A stretch of 64,000 nucleotides of DNA from Skeletonema tropicum (GCA_037178625.1 CM074145.1:558001-622000), one strand, 5' to 3'; shown: positions 43,350 through 54,689, counted from the first letter of the stretch. Notes: generated by a model not told the origin, from the letters alone. A program made the numbers and translations.

Positions 43350-44420
43350 CAGCTTAATTTTAATCTTATTCTTGGATCTGACGGGCTCTCCTCCGAGGCA
43401 AGATGTCTCCTTGAAATTCCGTCGGATGAAGTTTATGGGAAACCGACCTCTGAGAACTACAATACTGGCTAAACGCAGCGATTGCAAGCAGACAAGCTGC
43501 CGGTGATGAATTAGGAGGACTTTTGGAGCCTCCTTCAGAGCAAGTCAAGACAAGTGCCAAGCAACTAGCAGAATGCAAATCCACGACACCGGGAGCCTAC
43601 AAGGCTGCTGCACTTGCTCGCAAACCAAAGGCAATTGCACCCATTTTCTTACCAAATGAAGCAAAGCGTCCAGCCCGACCGAGAGTCCTACACAGCCACA
43701 GCCCCCTCCAAGCCCAAGCTCAAAGCTTTCCGCCGGTACCGGTACTGAGTCTGCAACCACAGGACCGAATCGGGCTTCTTCTGCAGCTGCAAAGGAACTC
43801 GGATGAAGGATTGCAACGCATTCAAGTTGGAGCTCTGTTGCGTGATGTGCCAGAAAATTTTCAGTTGTGCCTGCAGGGAGGGGACAAGGTTCGTCGTGAT
43901 CGTGATGCAATGCGTTCTTTGCGTTTGCGGCCTCCACAATGGCTGAATGATGAAGCTGTCATCACAAGAGTCTTGCTCCAAAAGGTGTATCGGCAACATG
44001 TCTACTTCTTCAACTCATTTTTCTGTCGTCTCTCTGACGGAAGGTCGCTCCCCCATATTTTTATAACTTTGAATTTGAATTTGAAGGCGTTAAACGCTGG
44101 GGTAATCGTTTAAGGAGGAAGAATAAGATCTGGGGGTGAGAGAAATCTCTGTGCCAATCAATCACTCTAGAATTTCTACTAGAATACATTGGCACCTGCT
44201 CAGGGCAAATACAGAAACAAAGATCATTACTCTGTGGGATTCCCAAGGTAGGAAGCTGGGAAATCAATTGTATCTGACTATAATGTTAACGTGTTCGGGT
44301 GACAAATACAGTGAAAGTCATGGAGTACCGAGCGACGATTGAAAAGCAGAGTGGTCACTAGAAGATGCCTCCGACAATAGTACCATCCAGATCCAGCACT
44401 GCCCCCTGGCAGCAACTATG
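43350..44420 (+). pseudogene. Ulp1-like (C48) cysteine protease region, apparently fused to element B
   Basis: A coding-like stretch leads from the RT C-terminus (GSDGLSSEARCLLEIPSDEV, NAAIASRQAAGDELGGLLEP) into a Ulp1 fold. Visible parts are LRPPQWLNDEAV then HVYFFNSFFCRL (about 43925-44030), EGVKRWGNRLRRKNKIWG, and after a frameshift ISVPINHSRIS and IHWHLL with the catalytic His (about 44190). Next is ITLWDSQG with the catalytic Asp (44238). The expected Cys region beyond 44340 is eroded; a QHCPLAATMSAL segment near 44397 may be its remnant. Ulp1 enzymes cleave SUMO-like conjugates. Cysteine proteases are known accessory domains in some non-LTR lineages. No intact frame remains. Confidence 0.7.
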
Positions 44421-44504
44421 TCAGCATTATCATTACTTATATATCCAAATCGACCCCTAAGACTAAGACGCCCTTTGCAGATAGGTGCTTCTTCCGCCTG
44501 GTAG

Positions 44505-44898
44505 AAAGGCTAACGTTCCATCCCTACAGATTAGCTACACTGTAAACAGGCTTTCGAGAGCGGGCAGTTGCGAAGCGAAAACGAGACGAGCTTGCACAAG
44601 CACAAGCACAATGAAAGTAAATCATAATCATAAAATCATACTTCGCTTCGCTGCCAGCCCACTAAGTCTCTTGCAATTGTCGTCATACCTATCTAAGAGC
44701 TCAAGCTTACAGAACAACAAGCTATATAAGTACTGAAAATCAAAGTGCCGATTGGAAAAGGTAAGGGATTGGCTCATGGCTGTGCGCCCTGCCTCGCTCT
44801 TGCTTGCTCTTTGGGTGAGGCTTAGTTTGGTCGCTTGTGGCGAGCTTGCACGAAACTTGTCAAATGCTGACCATGGTCTGTCCGGCACCCAGCTTTGT

Positions 44899-44940
<42 letters not shown>

Positions 44941-45490
44941 TGTGTTCGATTCACAGACAAAGCATTTTACTTTTTACTTTTGTCGGATTTTTTGGTGCAT
45001 GCAATGCGATGCATGATGTAATGCTTGTTTTGGTTCATTTCATTACTTACTTATGCAAATTGAAGATATGCAAGACATATCATATCAAATATATATCAAA
45101 TGTGACGTCGCAAACAGCCCACTACCCTTCAATATTCGCGAGTTATAGTTACAGTGAGGCTACTTCTATAATGTAGCCCTAATTTATAATTTACCCTAAT
45201 GCATCCTTGACCTTGATGATTCAGAACAATGAAATAGCGAAGCACATCATGAATAGATGAAATATCTTCATCTAAGGATGAGACACATTTCATTGTCATC
45301 AGACCGGGACATCTATTATTTGGCCTTCATCTATGTCTATGACTATGACTCTGCAGCTTTGCAAGTGCAAGTGCAAGGCAAGATGCGGATGCAGATGCAC
45401 TGCTCAGCTGTCGTTTCTGACAAATAGTTCGGGCATGATTACAATAGGAGGCTCTATATTGGAAAGCTCCAATTCTTTGCCGTCATTCTA
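44505..45490 (+). repeat. tRNA-Phe duplication block, copy 5
   Basis: It starts at GCTAACGTTCCATCCCTACA and follows the order of copy 2 through tRNA, downstream stretch, CAAGTG microsatellite and TTGGAAAGCTCCAATTCTTT. It joins the end of element B with little space. Confidence 0.85.
44892..44964 (+). tRNA. tRNA-Phe (GAA), copy 5
   Basis: Complete 73-base gene, identical to the other four. The downstream flank has TTTTACTTTTTACTTTT, a strong Pol III stop. Upstream differences (GGTCGCTTGTGGCGAGC against GGTCCCTTGGCGAGC) show that flanks drift while the gene does not. Confidence 0.97.
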
Positions 45491-46807
45491 TCTCAATCTC
45501 AGTTAGTGGTCGAGGCCGTTCTAGTTGTAGGCGAGAGAGAGAGAGAGAGAGAGGTCGATAAGGAGAGACTGTGCTTCAGCTCATGCTCATGAGCTTTATA
45601 AGAACGACTGGGTCATGATTTCGTTCGGAATTTGCCAGCTAATGTTCATATATCATCACTTGCGCACAACACTGGAAGACAGCTGTCTCTAAAATTCAGC
45701 AGTGCGGATTTGTTGCATCATCGTCTCTTCATGGGATTATGTGGCAGATGCTCTGCTATGGTTTCACCAATTCAATGACACACGCACCAAGCACAGAGGG
45801 GACATGCAAATACCAAGACTATTTCCAAAGCATTGGGCGTATGATCACAAGGCCTATTAGCAATGTTATTTTCATTCAAGACACCACAAAATATTCAAAT
45901 GTTTTGACACAGTCAGAACTGAAGACAATCCTCAACCGAACAAGTGCTAGCTTCCCCTTTCATTAGTTTGAGACATACTGAGGAGGATACCGATCAGTAA
46001 TAACAATAACAAAGACTTGCCTTACCAGCTAAAGTATTACACAAATGTACTTCTACATTAGCAATAAGATTACCTGCTATGATGTAATTACGCTTGCAAT
46101 ATCTTTCTAAAGCACTTAATCATACTGAAAAGAGAAGCAATGTGAATATGTCTTACTTGTCTCAAGAAGTGGCTTTATGTTCATGTGAGCATTATTTTGT
46201 ACTCCTTATCCTAGTCCTAGGTAGATCTATTTTCTTAATCTTAAGATTCACTTGTACCTTCTCTTCCTGTGATTAATTCGAAATTGATCGCATACAGAAT
46301 TGTGTTGGAGCACTGCTCATCCTCTTGATGTTAGTGAGGCTCCCGTTCTTCCTCTTCCTCTTCCTCCTCCCCTTCCTCCTCTGCCTCTGCCTCTGCCTCT
46401 GCCTCTGACTCTGACCCCTTCCTTCGAGATTGAGAGATTTGCTCATCACGTCGCCCCTCTTGCTCTACATACCTCCGGCTCCTTTGGGCATATCAGAGAT
46501 AGGTTGTTATGACCTTGGTATGATTGAGAGAAGGGATGCTTAGTACTCGATAATATTATGATGAGTTTAAAGATACTTAACATCAACTAGAAAGACTATT
46601 TTAGATTGGTATCCAGTGACGTCATCTGCAATCGCATCTACACTTTTAAGTGAAGTATTACCTGCAAGCACGAGAGCGCTGCAAGAAAGTCTCTAAGAAA
46701 GTCGGTCTTCGAATAGCTAGCATGCCAAATGTGACATGGCTGATGGCTGGGTCCATTCTCCATTCAATAATCAAGCACTGTCTACATCGTAATGTCATAA
46801 TGTTGTA
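45491..46807. other. 1.3 kb without a supported gene; simple repeats
   Basis: A (GA)n run of about 20 bases lies at 45534-45553, and a long CTC/TGCCTC pyrimidine-rich run at about 46345-46410. The remaining ORFs are short. The promoter of the HemW-like gene should lie at the right end. Confidence 0.45.
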
Positions 46808-48466
46808 ATGAGAATGGCGTTTCCCCATCAGCAAAGGCGCTCACTGCATATATTATGGTGTTGTCTTTTGGGAGGACCTTTCCTGGTCATGAGGTCAACA
46901 TCATTCTATTGGAATAGGTTACCGCAAACGATACACAAGAAGAGAGGTTCACCCATCAGTTGGCATCGGCTCAAGTATGATGGGAAAGTCAACAATGCCA
47001 ACATCAAGTCCACCGCCCTGCATCATCAATCAATCAGCAACAGTAATTATCCAAGCTGCAACGAAAGCTTTGGTCTCTACGTTCATATTCCATATTGTCG
47101 TAGACGATGCAACTATTGCGATTTCGCTATCGTGCCTATTGGAGATTCTGGCAGTGGTGGCGACGATGAAGAGAATAATATTAGGACAGTCGGTTTTCAA
47201 AAAATGAACGAAGAGTACAAGAATGCTCTTCTCAATGAGATTCAATGGATTGGAAAGTCATCCCATGGTAAAAAGATCCCTCTTCGATCCATATACTTTG
47301 GTGGAGGAACTCCCAGTCTGGCACCACTGTCGACACTACGTGATATTATGCATGATCTCCTTCATTCTGAAAGTGCCCCCTTCCAGTTGCTAGATGCAGA
47401 AGACGATAATACCGAACCAGCAGAAATCACAATAGAAATGGATCCTGGAACATTTGACAAACAGTTTCTACTATCAATCAAAGATTGTGGCTTCAATCGA
47501 ATAAGTCTTGGCGTACAGAGTTTTGATGACAACATCCTTTCCACAATGGGGCGTGTGCATAGATCGGCAGATATATATAACAGTGTGAAAATGATTGCCG
47601 ATGTGTTTGGAGATGACACGAACTACTCAATCGACCTGATTTCAGGTGTTCCTGGGTTAACATTGGCGGGATGGACAGAAGCATTACACAAAGCAGTGAG
47701 TCTCCGTCCCAAGCCAAGGCATATTAGTGTTTATGATTTGCAAGTCGAAGCGGGCACGACGTTTGGTAAATGGTATGCAGATGATATGGAAGATAGAGAT
47801 GACGATGAAGGGGTGACTCAGGTGGCAGCAAGTGTTTCTCCAACCACAACTTCATTACATCCAAGTTTGCCTTCTGCCGATGATTGCGCGTTTATGTACA
47901 GATACGCATCTGGTTACCTTCGTGCCCGCAACTATGAGCACTATGAAATAAGCAGTTATGCACTCAAAGATGGAAATAGACAACCTCATCGGAGCAAGCA
48001 CAACCAAATTTATTGGGAGATCGGTGGTAATTGGCATGCAATTGGATTGGGAGCGACAAGTAATGTCAGTGGGATGCGATATTCAAGACCACGTGCGCTT
48101 TCTGATTATATCCGATGGACAAAGGATTTGGGGGAGGATGGCGACAGTGACGGTCTTCCATGGATGCCGAAAAGTTCAGAACAAGACTCGGACCAGATTG
48201 CTGCTGATGAAGATGACGCACTACTTGATATAATCTTGACTCGGTTAAGGACAAAAGATGGACTTGATCTAGATTGGATTGCAAACCATGAAAAATATGG
48301 AGATTCCTATGTTGAGGCTATTAAGAAGGGTGTAAAATTCTTCGAGGACACTGAATTGGTGACAGTTTCACCAGGAAGAGTCAAGCTATCAGATCCAGAT
48401 GGCTTCCTCTTCTCGAACAATATCATATCAAATATATTTGCTGAGCTAGATGACGATACGGATTGA
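46808..48466 (+). CDS. hemW: HemW-like radical SAM protein (heme chaperone family)
   Basis: 552 residues, single exon. After a hydrophobic and basic N-terminus of about 90 residues, which would fit an organelle presequence, comes YVHIPYCRRRCNYCDFAIV. This is the radical SAM CX3CX2C cluster in the form used by HemW and HemN. Further marks are YFGGGTPSL, EMDPGTFD, FNRISLGVQSFDD, DLISGVPGLT and HISVYDLQVEAGTTFGKW. Near residue 400 KHNQIYWEIG carries the HNxxYW motif typical of HemW rather than of true coproporphyrinogen dehydrogenases. HemW binds heme and is thought to deliver it to membrane enzymes. Acidic insertions such as DDMEDRDDDEG and DEDDALLD are lineage-specific. The C-terminal winged-helix part is present. 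It converges with the next gene 174 bases away. Confidence 0.9.
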   Translation: MRMAFPHQQRRSLHILWCCLLGGPFLVMRSTSFYWNRLPQTIHKKRGSPISWHRLKYDGKVNNANIKSTALHHQSISNSNYPSCNESFGLYVHIPYCRRRCNYCDFAIVPIGDSGSGGDDEENNIRTVGFQKMNEEYKNALLNEIQWIGKSSHGKKIPLRSIYFGGGTPSLAPLSTLRDIMHDLLHSESAPFQLLDAEDDNTEPAEITIEMDPGTFDKQFLLSIKDCGFNRISLGVQSFDDNILSTMGRVHRSADIYNSVKMIADVFGDDTNYSIDLISGVPGLTLAGWTEALHKAVSLRPKPRHISVYDLQVEAGTTFGKWYADDMEDRDDDEGVTQVAASVSPTTTSLHPSLPSADDCAFMYRYASGYLRARNYEHYEISSYALKDGNRQPHRSKHNQIYWEIGGNWHAIGLGATSNVSGMRYSRPRALSDYIRWTKDLGEDGDSDGLPWMPKSSEQDSDQIAADEDDALLDIILTRLRTKDGLDLDWIANHEKYGDSYVEAIKKGVKFFEDTELVTVSPGRVKLSDPDGFLFSNNIISNIFAELDDDTD

Positions 48467-48640
48467 TTAGAAAATAGAGAGAGGAAGATTTGGACAGCTG
48501 TCAATGCACATTGGAAGCTCCAATCATTATATTTTCACTGCAATACTCTCTTGACGTGAGGATCTAGGCTGTGCACAAAAACGTAATGTCAGTAGTTCGT
48601 GTATTACATTTTATACATTGGCTGAACATCTAACTATTAA

Positions 48641-50533
48641 TTACTCTTCACTCTCTGACGAATCATCGGTGCCACTTCCACTGTTTTCGCTATCATCCCT
48701 GTCCTCGGCAACTGTCTGATTTGCGGTCGTTTCATTCACTTCATCTTCATCTTCATCCTTTTCGTCGGTATTATCTTCGTTGGTGATAAAATCATACGAA
48801 GGTGCTTGAAGGAATTCACCGGCATCTTGTAACCAGTCCATTGCCGTTCGAAACATGCCAGCATACATGAGTGAATCCGGTTCTTCCTCATCTTCTTCAT
48901 CATGTTTGCTTGACTCCTCATTGTCACTCTCATCATTTTTTTCAGCTGCTTTCATGTCTTCCTTCTCATTACGCTCTCTTTCATACTCTTCCTCTTCCTT
49001 TGCTAGCTTGCTTTCCCAAATCATCAGATCTGCTTTCATGAGTCTATCTTCTGAACTGGCGTCACTATTTTCATCGCCACTATTGAGCACCTTCAATATC
49101 ATACTTCGTACCCATTCCAAACTCCCATCAGTACCCACCCACATCCCAAGTCCCTTATCTTCATTCATGCTGCACCCATATTCAATAGCTTCCAAAATTG
49201 AGCCACTAGGACTATCTCCCCTTTCCACAAGCTCCTCCGTATACTCCATAGCCTTTTCAAACATTTGAGGCCACCCTAAAAAGAACGCAACGTACACATT
49301 CCCCCTAATTGCCTTTGCAAGTAGCCGCTCTGCACTTTCAGCCGTACTCCCCTCTTCTTGTAACAAGTTCCAAGACACATATTCAATTAATGCAGCAGAA
49401 TATCGTATCCATGCAGACCCATCATTATCTAAACGTTCCCAAAGTTTACGCGCCGATGCAGGTCGATTGGTGCTCATGTACATGTTCATTAGTTGATTCC
49501 TGGCATTTGTAATGGAGTATGGCCAATCGGTTCCTTCTAGTTCGAGCACTTCCAAGAAGGCTTTGCGGGCCGATGAATAATTCTTTCGTTCCAATTGGAG
49601 TGAACCAAGTTGTGTTAGGAGGGAGAGGTATTTTCGACAAAGTGGTTGTGGCGTTGGGAATACTTTCTTGCTGATGTCACCCTTGTCGGAACTATTGGCC
49701 TCATCAATTTCATCATCATCCAATGCGAATCGTCCCTTGCACAATCGAATGATATTCTTCACCCTCCTAGCCCTAGCATTAGCATCCTCATGAGCCTTCG
49801 CATGCGGATCTTGATATCTCGTATCAAAATCATACACCTCCCACGCCGGCCGTGCCGCCCCCTTCAACTTCCAAGTTTCCGGACCTGGTCGTGCATGCTT
49901 CTTCAAATTGTGTTTTCGTCTATGAAATGAATTATTCACCCCATGCTTGGCGTGCAACAGCACTACCTCCGACTGAGCCTTGGCTCTTGCCATGGCATCC
50001 TCCTTGCGATGTTCCGCGTGTAGTTTCAATTTGTGTTCCATGGACGTTTCATCCACCACACCCTGAGCTTCTGCCTCGGCCAGTTTGGCCTCTTCGACTG
50101 GATCCCATTCCTCTAGCCGCTCTTTGAGTGCAGTTACTTGTCGTTGTATTTGGGATGTGGCGAGGCGCAATTTAGATGATTCAATTTGTTCATATCCATC
50201 ATGTGCTAGATGAGTGTGTTTGTACGTATGTTCCGGGACATGTTGAGCCAAACGAGCATGCTTATTGCGATAATTTTTGTTCCGTTTCTGATGCAGTGGT
50301 TGTTCATGCTTGAGCTTCTTTGCAGCTGGTGGTTTGTCGTCATAGGGTTCAAGAGGCTGCTGCTGCTGCCCATCGTTTTGTTCTTCTTGTTCCAACAGCG
50401 CTCTTTGTTTTCTATCTCGCTTTTTTTGAATTGAGGCGATGCGCTTGGTCATACGATGCTCATGGTCTGCGTTGGACCAGTTGCCGGCGTCCTTTCTGCG
50501 GTGCTTGTTGCGGTTTGACTTCGTTTTCGCCAT
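48641..50533 (-). CDS. Basic and acidic TPR-like protein, probably nuclear
   Basis: I place the start at 50533 (MAKTKSNRNKHRRKD), because the 41 codons upstream of it in frame look like UTR; the product is about 630 residues. The first 250 residues are very basic and helical (KKRDRKQRALLEQEEQ, AKKLKHEQPLHQKRNKNYRN), as in nucleolar or RNA-associated proteins. Residues about 290-430 have TPR-like helix pairs: LLTQLGSLQLERKNYSSARK, ALELEG-type spacing, then NQLMNMYMSTNRPASARKLW and a region containing YVAFFLGWPQMFEKAMEYTE. The last 130 residues are acidic (KEEEEYERERNEKEDMKAAE, ENSGSGTDDSSESEE). A scaffold role is inferred. I do not recognise a named orthologue. Confidence 0.72.
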   Translation of the reverse strand: MAKTKSNRNKHRRKDAGNWSNADHEHRMTKRIASIQKKRDRKQRALLEQEEQNDGQQQQPLEPYDDKPPAAKKLKHEQPLHQKRNKNYRNKHARLAQHVPEHTYKHTHLAHDGYEQIESSKLRLATSQIQRQVTALKERLEEWDPVEEAKLAEAEAQGVVDETSMEHKLKLHAEHRKEDAMARAKAQSEVVLLHAKHGVNNSFHRRKHNLKKHARPGPETWKLKGAARPAWEVYDFDTRYQDPHAKAHEDANARARRVKNIIRLCKGRFALDDDEIDEANSSDKGDISKKVFPTPQPLCRKYLSLLTQLGSLQLERKNYSSARKAFLEVLELEGTDWPYSITNARNQLMNMYMSTNRPASARKLWERLDNDGSAWIRYSAALIEYVSWNLLQEEGSTAESAERLLAKAIRGNVYVAFFLGWPQMFEKAMEYTEELVERGDSPSGSILEAIEYGCSMNEDKGLGMWVGTDGSLEWVRSMILKVLNSGDENSDASSEDRLMKADLMIWESKLAKEEEEYERERNEKEDMKAAEKNDESDNEESSKHDEEDEEEPDSLMYAGMFRTAMDWLQDAGEFLQAPSYDFITNEDNTDEKDEDEDEVNETTANQTVAEDRDDSENSGSGTDDSSESEE

Positions 50534-51523
50534 GGTACTTTTCTGCTGAAATGGTTGGATGATTGGATGGTGGTGAATGGTGAAGGGTGAAGGTGAAGGA
50601 AGAAGCCGTCTGCCCCAGCCACTTTTTACAGGGACAGCAACGTAGGAATAGTACATATTGGGCTAACGGGGAGGAGACAAATGATACGTATTTTACCGTA
50701 GCAAAGAAACCTAAAGCCACACAACAATTCCACAAGGAGTCTCTCTCCTGACTCTTAAATCTTGAAGATGATGAAGCTAAGTCGCGTCGAGAGTCGAGAG
50801 CCTGCACCCCGAACAGTTCGGCCTCGCTCAATCGTATTCTTAATGGTGTGATCCAAAGCACGAGCGCATCGTTCATCCTGCCATGATAATTCGTCGCAAA
50901 TCCCAGAGAGAAGTCTCTTCACTCATGAAGATGATGGCAGCTACGGCCTCCCCAAACCTTTCGGCCTCAATCGTATTCTAATAATTCTTATGGTGTGATC
51001 CAAAGAACGAGTGTACCGTTCATCCTGCTATGATTATTCATCCTACTCCCAAGTGGGTTGCTATTATTGGAGGTAGAGAATACATCATGTATGTTGGAGG
51101 GCTAATCAGACGTACTTTGAAATTTCTGTTATATTATTAGTCATAATTTCGCCCCTCTCTAGAGGGAACTAGCAGACGTACTTTGAAATTTCTGTTAGGT
51201 GGAGAAGGAGCCACATTGCGAGAGATTCTCAAGCAGCTCCTACCATCTAGAATCTAGAGCCCACGTGCGTAGCAATAAACCTAAAGAGAACCCCACAAGA
51301 GCCATAAATTTGGTCGTCGAGTCAAGGTCGAGTGACTTACCAGATGAAGCTCTTCTACTTCCAGAAAAATATTCACTCTGAAGTAGAGACTGGCTGTAGC
51401 GCAGTGATAGTATGCAGGTTGCAATGAAATATGATTAAGTGTAGCTATGATTTATACATTATATGAAATAGAAGAAGCAACATAAATGAAAGACGAAGGC
51501 AGTAGCAGTAACTTCAACTTCAT
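50534..51523. other. Gene-free stretch with two diverged direct duplications
   Basis: GGTGTGATCCAAAG(C/A)ACGAG with its flanks occurs near 50845 and 50990, about 145 bases apart. GCAGACGTACTTTGAAATTT (partly) occurs near 51110 and 51173. A tRNA A-box-like GGCTGTAGCGCAGTGATAGT lies at about 51392 without a matching T-arm. Confidence 0.5.
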
Positions 51524-54250
51524 CTAGAGTTGACTGCCCGAGTAAACTGTTGCCTCCTCCTCGAATGCCTTGAGCATACCACCGATATCACTCTTCCTCG
51601 ACGGCTTCCCCGTGCCATCTTTCTCATCCAAACTCTTGACAAAATGAATAACATCACCAGAACACGTGAAGTAATGTCGGCCGAGCTCGGTCCTACTGTC
51701 TCTGGGGTCTCGATTTGGGCGAACATAGTACCAATCATGCAACGGATTGAAAGCTTTTACGACTCTCCATCCGCCTGTTTGAAGTACCGGCCAAAGGTTA
51801 TTCCAATCATAGTAGTCGTTGCCTGACGACGAAGATTGAGAGGAGCAGGACTGGGTAGAAGAAAGTAAAGGCTTGGCTGGATCCTGTGGTTGTGTCTTGC
51901 ACCCTTCAGGGGTACTTGGATGCTTTGATGATGACTTGACAGGCTTTGAAGGTTGCTTGGTCTGACGAGTCTGTGCTGGTTCAACATATTCTTCGTACGC
52001 GGGTCCAGAATCTTCATATTCGGCGAAGTAATGGGTTTGTTTAGCAAACCTACAAACGTCTTCTTGAGAAAGGAAATAATCAATGTGAAGTTCGCTGCTC
52101 ACGTCTCCAGGATCACAATCTGGTCGGATATAGTACCAATCATGCAACCGGTTGTACTTTCCAGCCTTGACGACTCTCCATCCGTCTTTTTGGAGTGCCG
52201 GCCAAAGAGTCTTCCACTGGTAGGGGTCGTGGCGAAGCGGCGCAGATGAGACATCTTCAATCTGCTCCTTCTGAGGAGAATTACGGCTCTTTTTGGCGGT
52301 CTTCTTCGACTTGATCTTGGCCGCTGCTGAAGGCTTCGCTTCGCTAAAATGGCTCTCCTCAGAAGATGTAGAGAGGCTCCGTTTCATTCCTCTTCCACGA
52401 GATCCTAAATCCTCCGCACTGACACTGCGATTCCATCCGTAGTTCCTCTCAGCAAAGCGTTTGACATCCTCCTGGGATACGAAATAATCCTTCCCTTCTA
52501 CACCATCCTTCACATTACACCCAGGTTTGATGTAGTAATAATCAGTCATCAATCCAGAACCCACCTTCCAATTCCATCCTGTCTTTCTCATTGTCTTCCA
52601 CACGTCGCTCCACTCATCGTCAGGAAGTATCTGTTCCCCTTCCAAAGATGGAACATTTTCATCCGCACACTCGTTGACGAATAACTTTTTCGACTGGAAC
52701 CCTGATTGACTGTAGGTACTCCTGGCCTCTGAGAATCGACTCATGCTGTCATCGTCCATGACATCAGTCTGTCTCGATGCCATTTCCTCCTCAAATTCGT
52801 CCTCGTCCTCTTCCTTCAACACTTCTTCCTCCATAATGGTCTTCACCTTGGATTTTAATGTCTTCACCTTCTTTGCCAAAGGTTTATCAAGCAAGACCTT
52901 CTCCGTACGCCTCCGCTTCTCTGGTAACTTATTCTCATTCAAACCCACCAGAGCACCACGCTTTTCAATCACTACCACCACCAACCTCCCCCTCCACCAC
53001 CTCACCAACCCACCCATAATTCCTCTTGGCAAACTTCTGCACATCCTCCACACTCTCAAAATAATCCTGCCCCTTGACTCCACCCTTAATAGAACAATTC
53101 GGTTTGATATAATAATAATCCATCATGAGTCCACTCCCCGCCTTCCACGTCCATCCACCACTCTGACGCATCTTACCCCAAACATCCCTCCAAGGTTCAT
53201 ATGGTCCAATAATTGTCGTCGATGGATGGAGTGGCGGTACAACCTCCCCTGCATACTTGACACATTCGTCAATCACCTGTTCCAATTCTTTAACAGTGTT
53301 ATGTCGAATTCCCCATCCGTACACATTCCTTGCGAACTGTTGCACTGCCTCCTCGGAATTGAAGTAGTCAATGTCTTCTTGACCTGATTTGATTTTACAT
53401 CCTGGTTTGATGTAGCGGTAGCCGGTCATTAGGCCGACGGGGCCCCTCCATGTCCATCCTTTGCTCTTCATGATTTTCCAAACTTCCTTCCAGGGAAGTG
53501 GTGATTGTTGCTGAGACGTGGTTGCGGATGATGTGGATTGTTTGGTGGTAGTATTAGTTTTGGAAGCGGATTGGAATTTCTTTGGAATGTTTTGTGATGC
53601 ATCTGGTCTTGATTTTGTCCCACCGCCTCCTCGTTTTGACTCGGTTCTTGAGGTGGTCGTTTTTTGCTGCTGTTTGGTTTCTTTTAGAGGTGCCGCCTTA
53701 GACTTGGTCGTCACAATATTATTTTTTGTGGCAGTCTTGATTGGATTTGGATTATCAGCCACCTCCAAATTCTGCACCTTCTTCTCAGCACCCTTCTTTT
53801 TCTCTACCTCCTCATTCTTCGTGGCAACGTCTGAACTATTCGATGCAGTAGCAGCTGTAGCAACCAAAGCACCGAGAGTCTTTGACGCCCCCACCACCTC
53901 TTGTTTCTCAGTCAAAACTTCCTCACCAAGATCCATCGCTAAACAATTCAATGCCATATTCATCGCTTTTTGAAACTGAATTACATAGTTGTACATTCGT
54001 TTCTCTTCCTCGTTACCACTCTCCCCTTCTTCCCCCTCATGTCTATTAGAGGTAGAATATCGTCGAAGTAAAGCAGTACAACATTCTTCCATCTCACACT
54101 GCGACTCGGAAAATGGTAACATACGTGAGGAATTTTGAGATTCTAATTCGTCAAGCGTGGCGTCCATTTTAAGTATGTGCAATTTTGGCTCTGGAAATAA
54201 TGCTTTGGTTTTGGACTCGTCACTTGAGGATGAGTTTTTACTACTACCGT

Positions 54251-54289
<39 letters not shown>

Positions 54290-54689
54290 GGCCCTTTCGC
54301 GCATCATCCCACCGCAACAATCGCGCTACAACTCTATTCCCATACTTCCGATGCTGAATCGAAAACCTCCCCTTCATTTTAGGATGGACACCCTTGCCCA
54401 AATCTCGGAGTAATTCGCCATAACTTTCATAGATGAGTGCTGGCCAATATTGCAGCAGTGAATAATTGCCGTTGTTGGTTTGGCGAGGCGTCCAATAATT
54501 GTCTGGAAGACGAACGAAACGGAGGCGTTCGTAGGAGGGGTAGGATGTTGGTGCGGAGCGGTATTGAATGTATTGAGCCAAGGCCTCTTTTGTAGCGGAG
54601 GTGTGTGTAGTGGGGGCATCGTTGGAGGGGGGACGAGGGTCAGGTGTGATTGCGGATATGTTGGGTTGACGATTTTGTATCAAGGCCAT
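51524..54689 (-). CDS. Protein with five copies of an unrecognised W/GW-DYF module, one intron
   Basis: Exon 1 is 54689-53006 and exon 2 is 52920-51524. An 85-base intron (52921-53005, GTGAGG to TTACCAG) joins NYGWV to EKRRRTEKV in frame, giving 1026 residues. Five modules of about 65 residues follow one plan: W..VW..M...GW.W, then a tyrosine-rich Y-Y-Y-I-K-P-x-C turn, then a gap, D-Y-F, and an acidic V..FA helix. They begin at PWKEVWKIMKSKGWTW, PWRDVWGKMRQSGGWTW, EWSDVWKTMRKTGWNW, YQWKTLWPALQKDGWRV and YDWNNLWPVLQTGGWRV. The first three end near NYGW or VYGW. The N-terminal region has QYWPALIYESYGELLRDLG, faintly PWWP-like, followed by an Ala run from a GCA repeat (54250-54283). The GW...Y-P...F pattern recalls MBD-type folds. 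A chromatin role is only a guess. Confidence 0.75.

Larger units (their letters stand above)
38880..44440 (+). mobile_element. Non-LTR retrotransposon relative (element B), 5'-truncated and decayed
   Basis: The plus-strand similarity to element A begins inside the endonuclease-RT linker (ILDIMIEEEMRM then CRVIYPAYSYYEFSP near 38910-39010). It continues through RT, RNase H and a zinc knuckle. Beyond where element A is cut by the window, the coding character continues into a Ulp1-like protease at 43523-44420. Many frameshifts and stops are present. The endonuclease itself is missing, as expected of 5'-truncated LINE copies. Confidence 0.8.

Noticed and set aside
51385..51425. tRNA or SINE A-box-like GGCTGTAGCGCAGTGATAGT
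   Set aside because: No B box or T-arm follows at a suitable distance.
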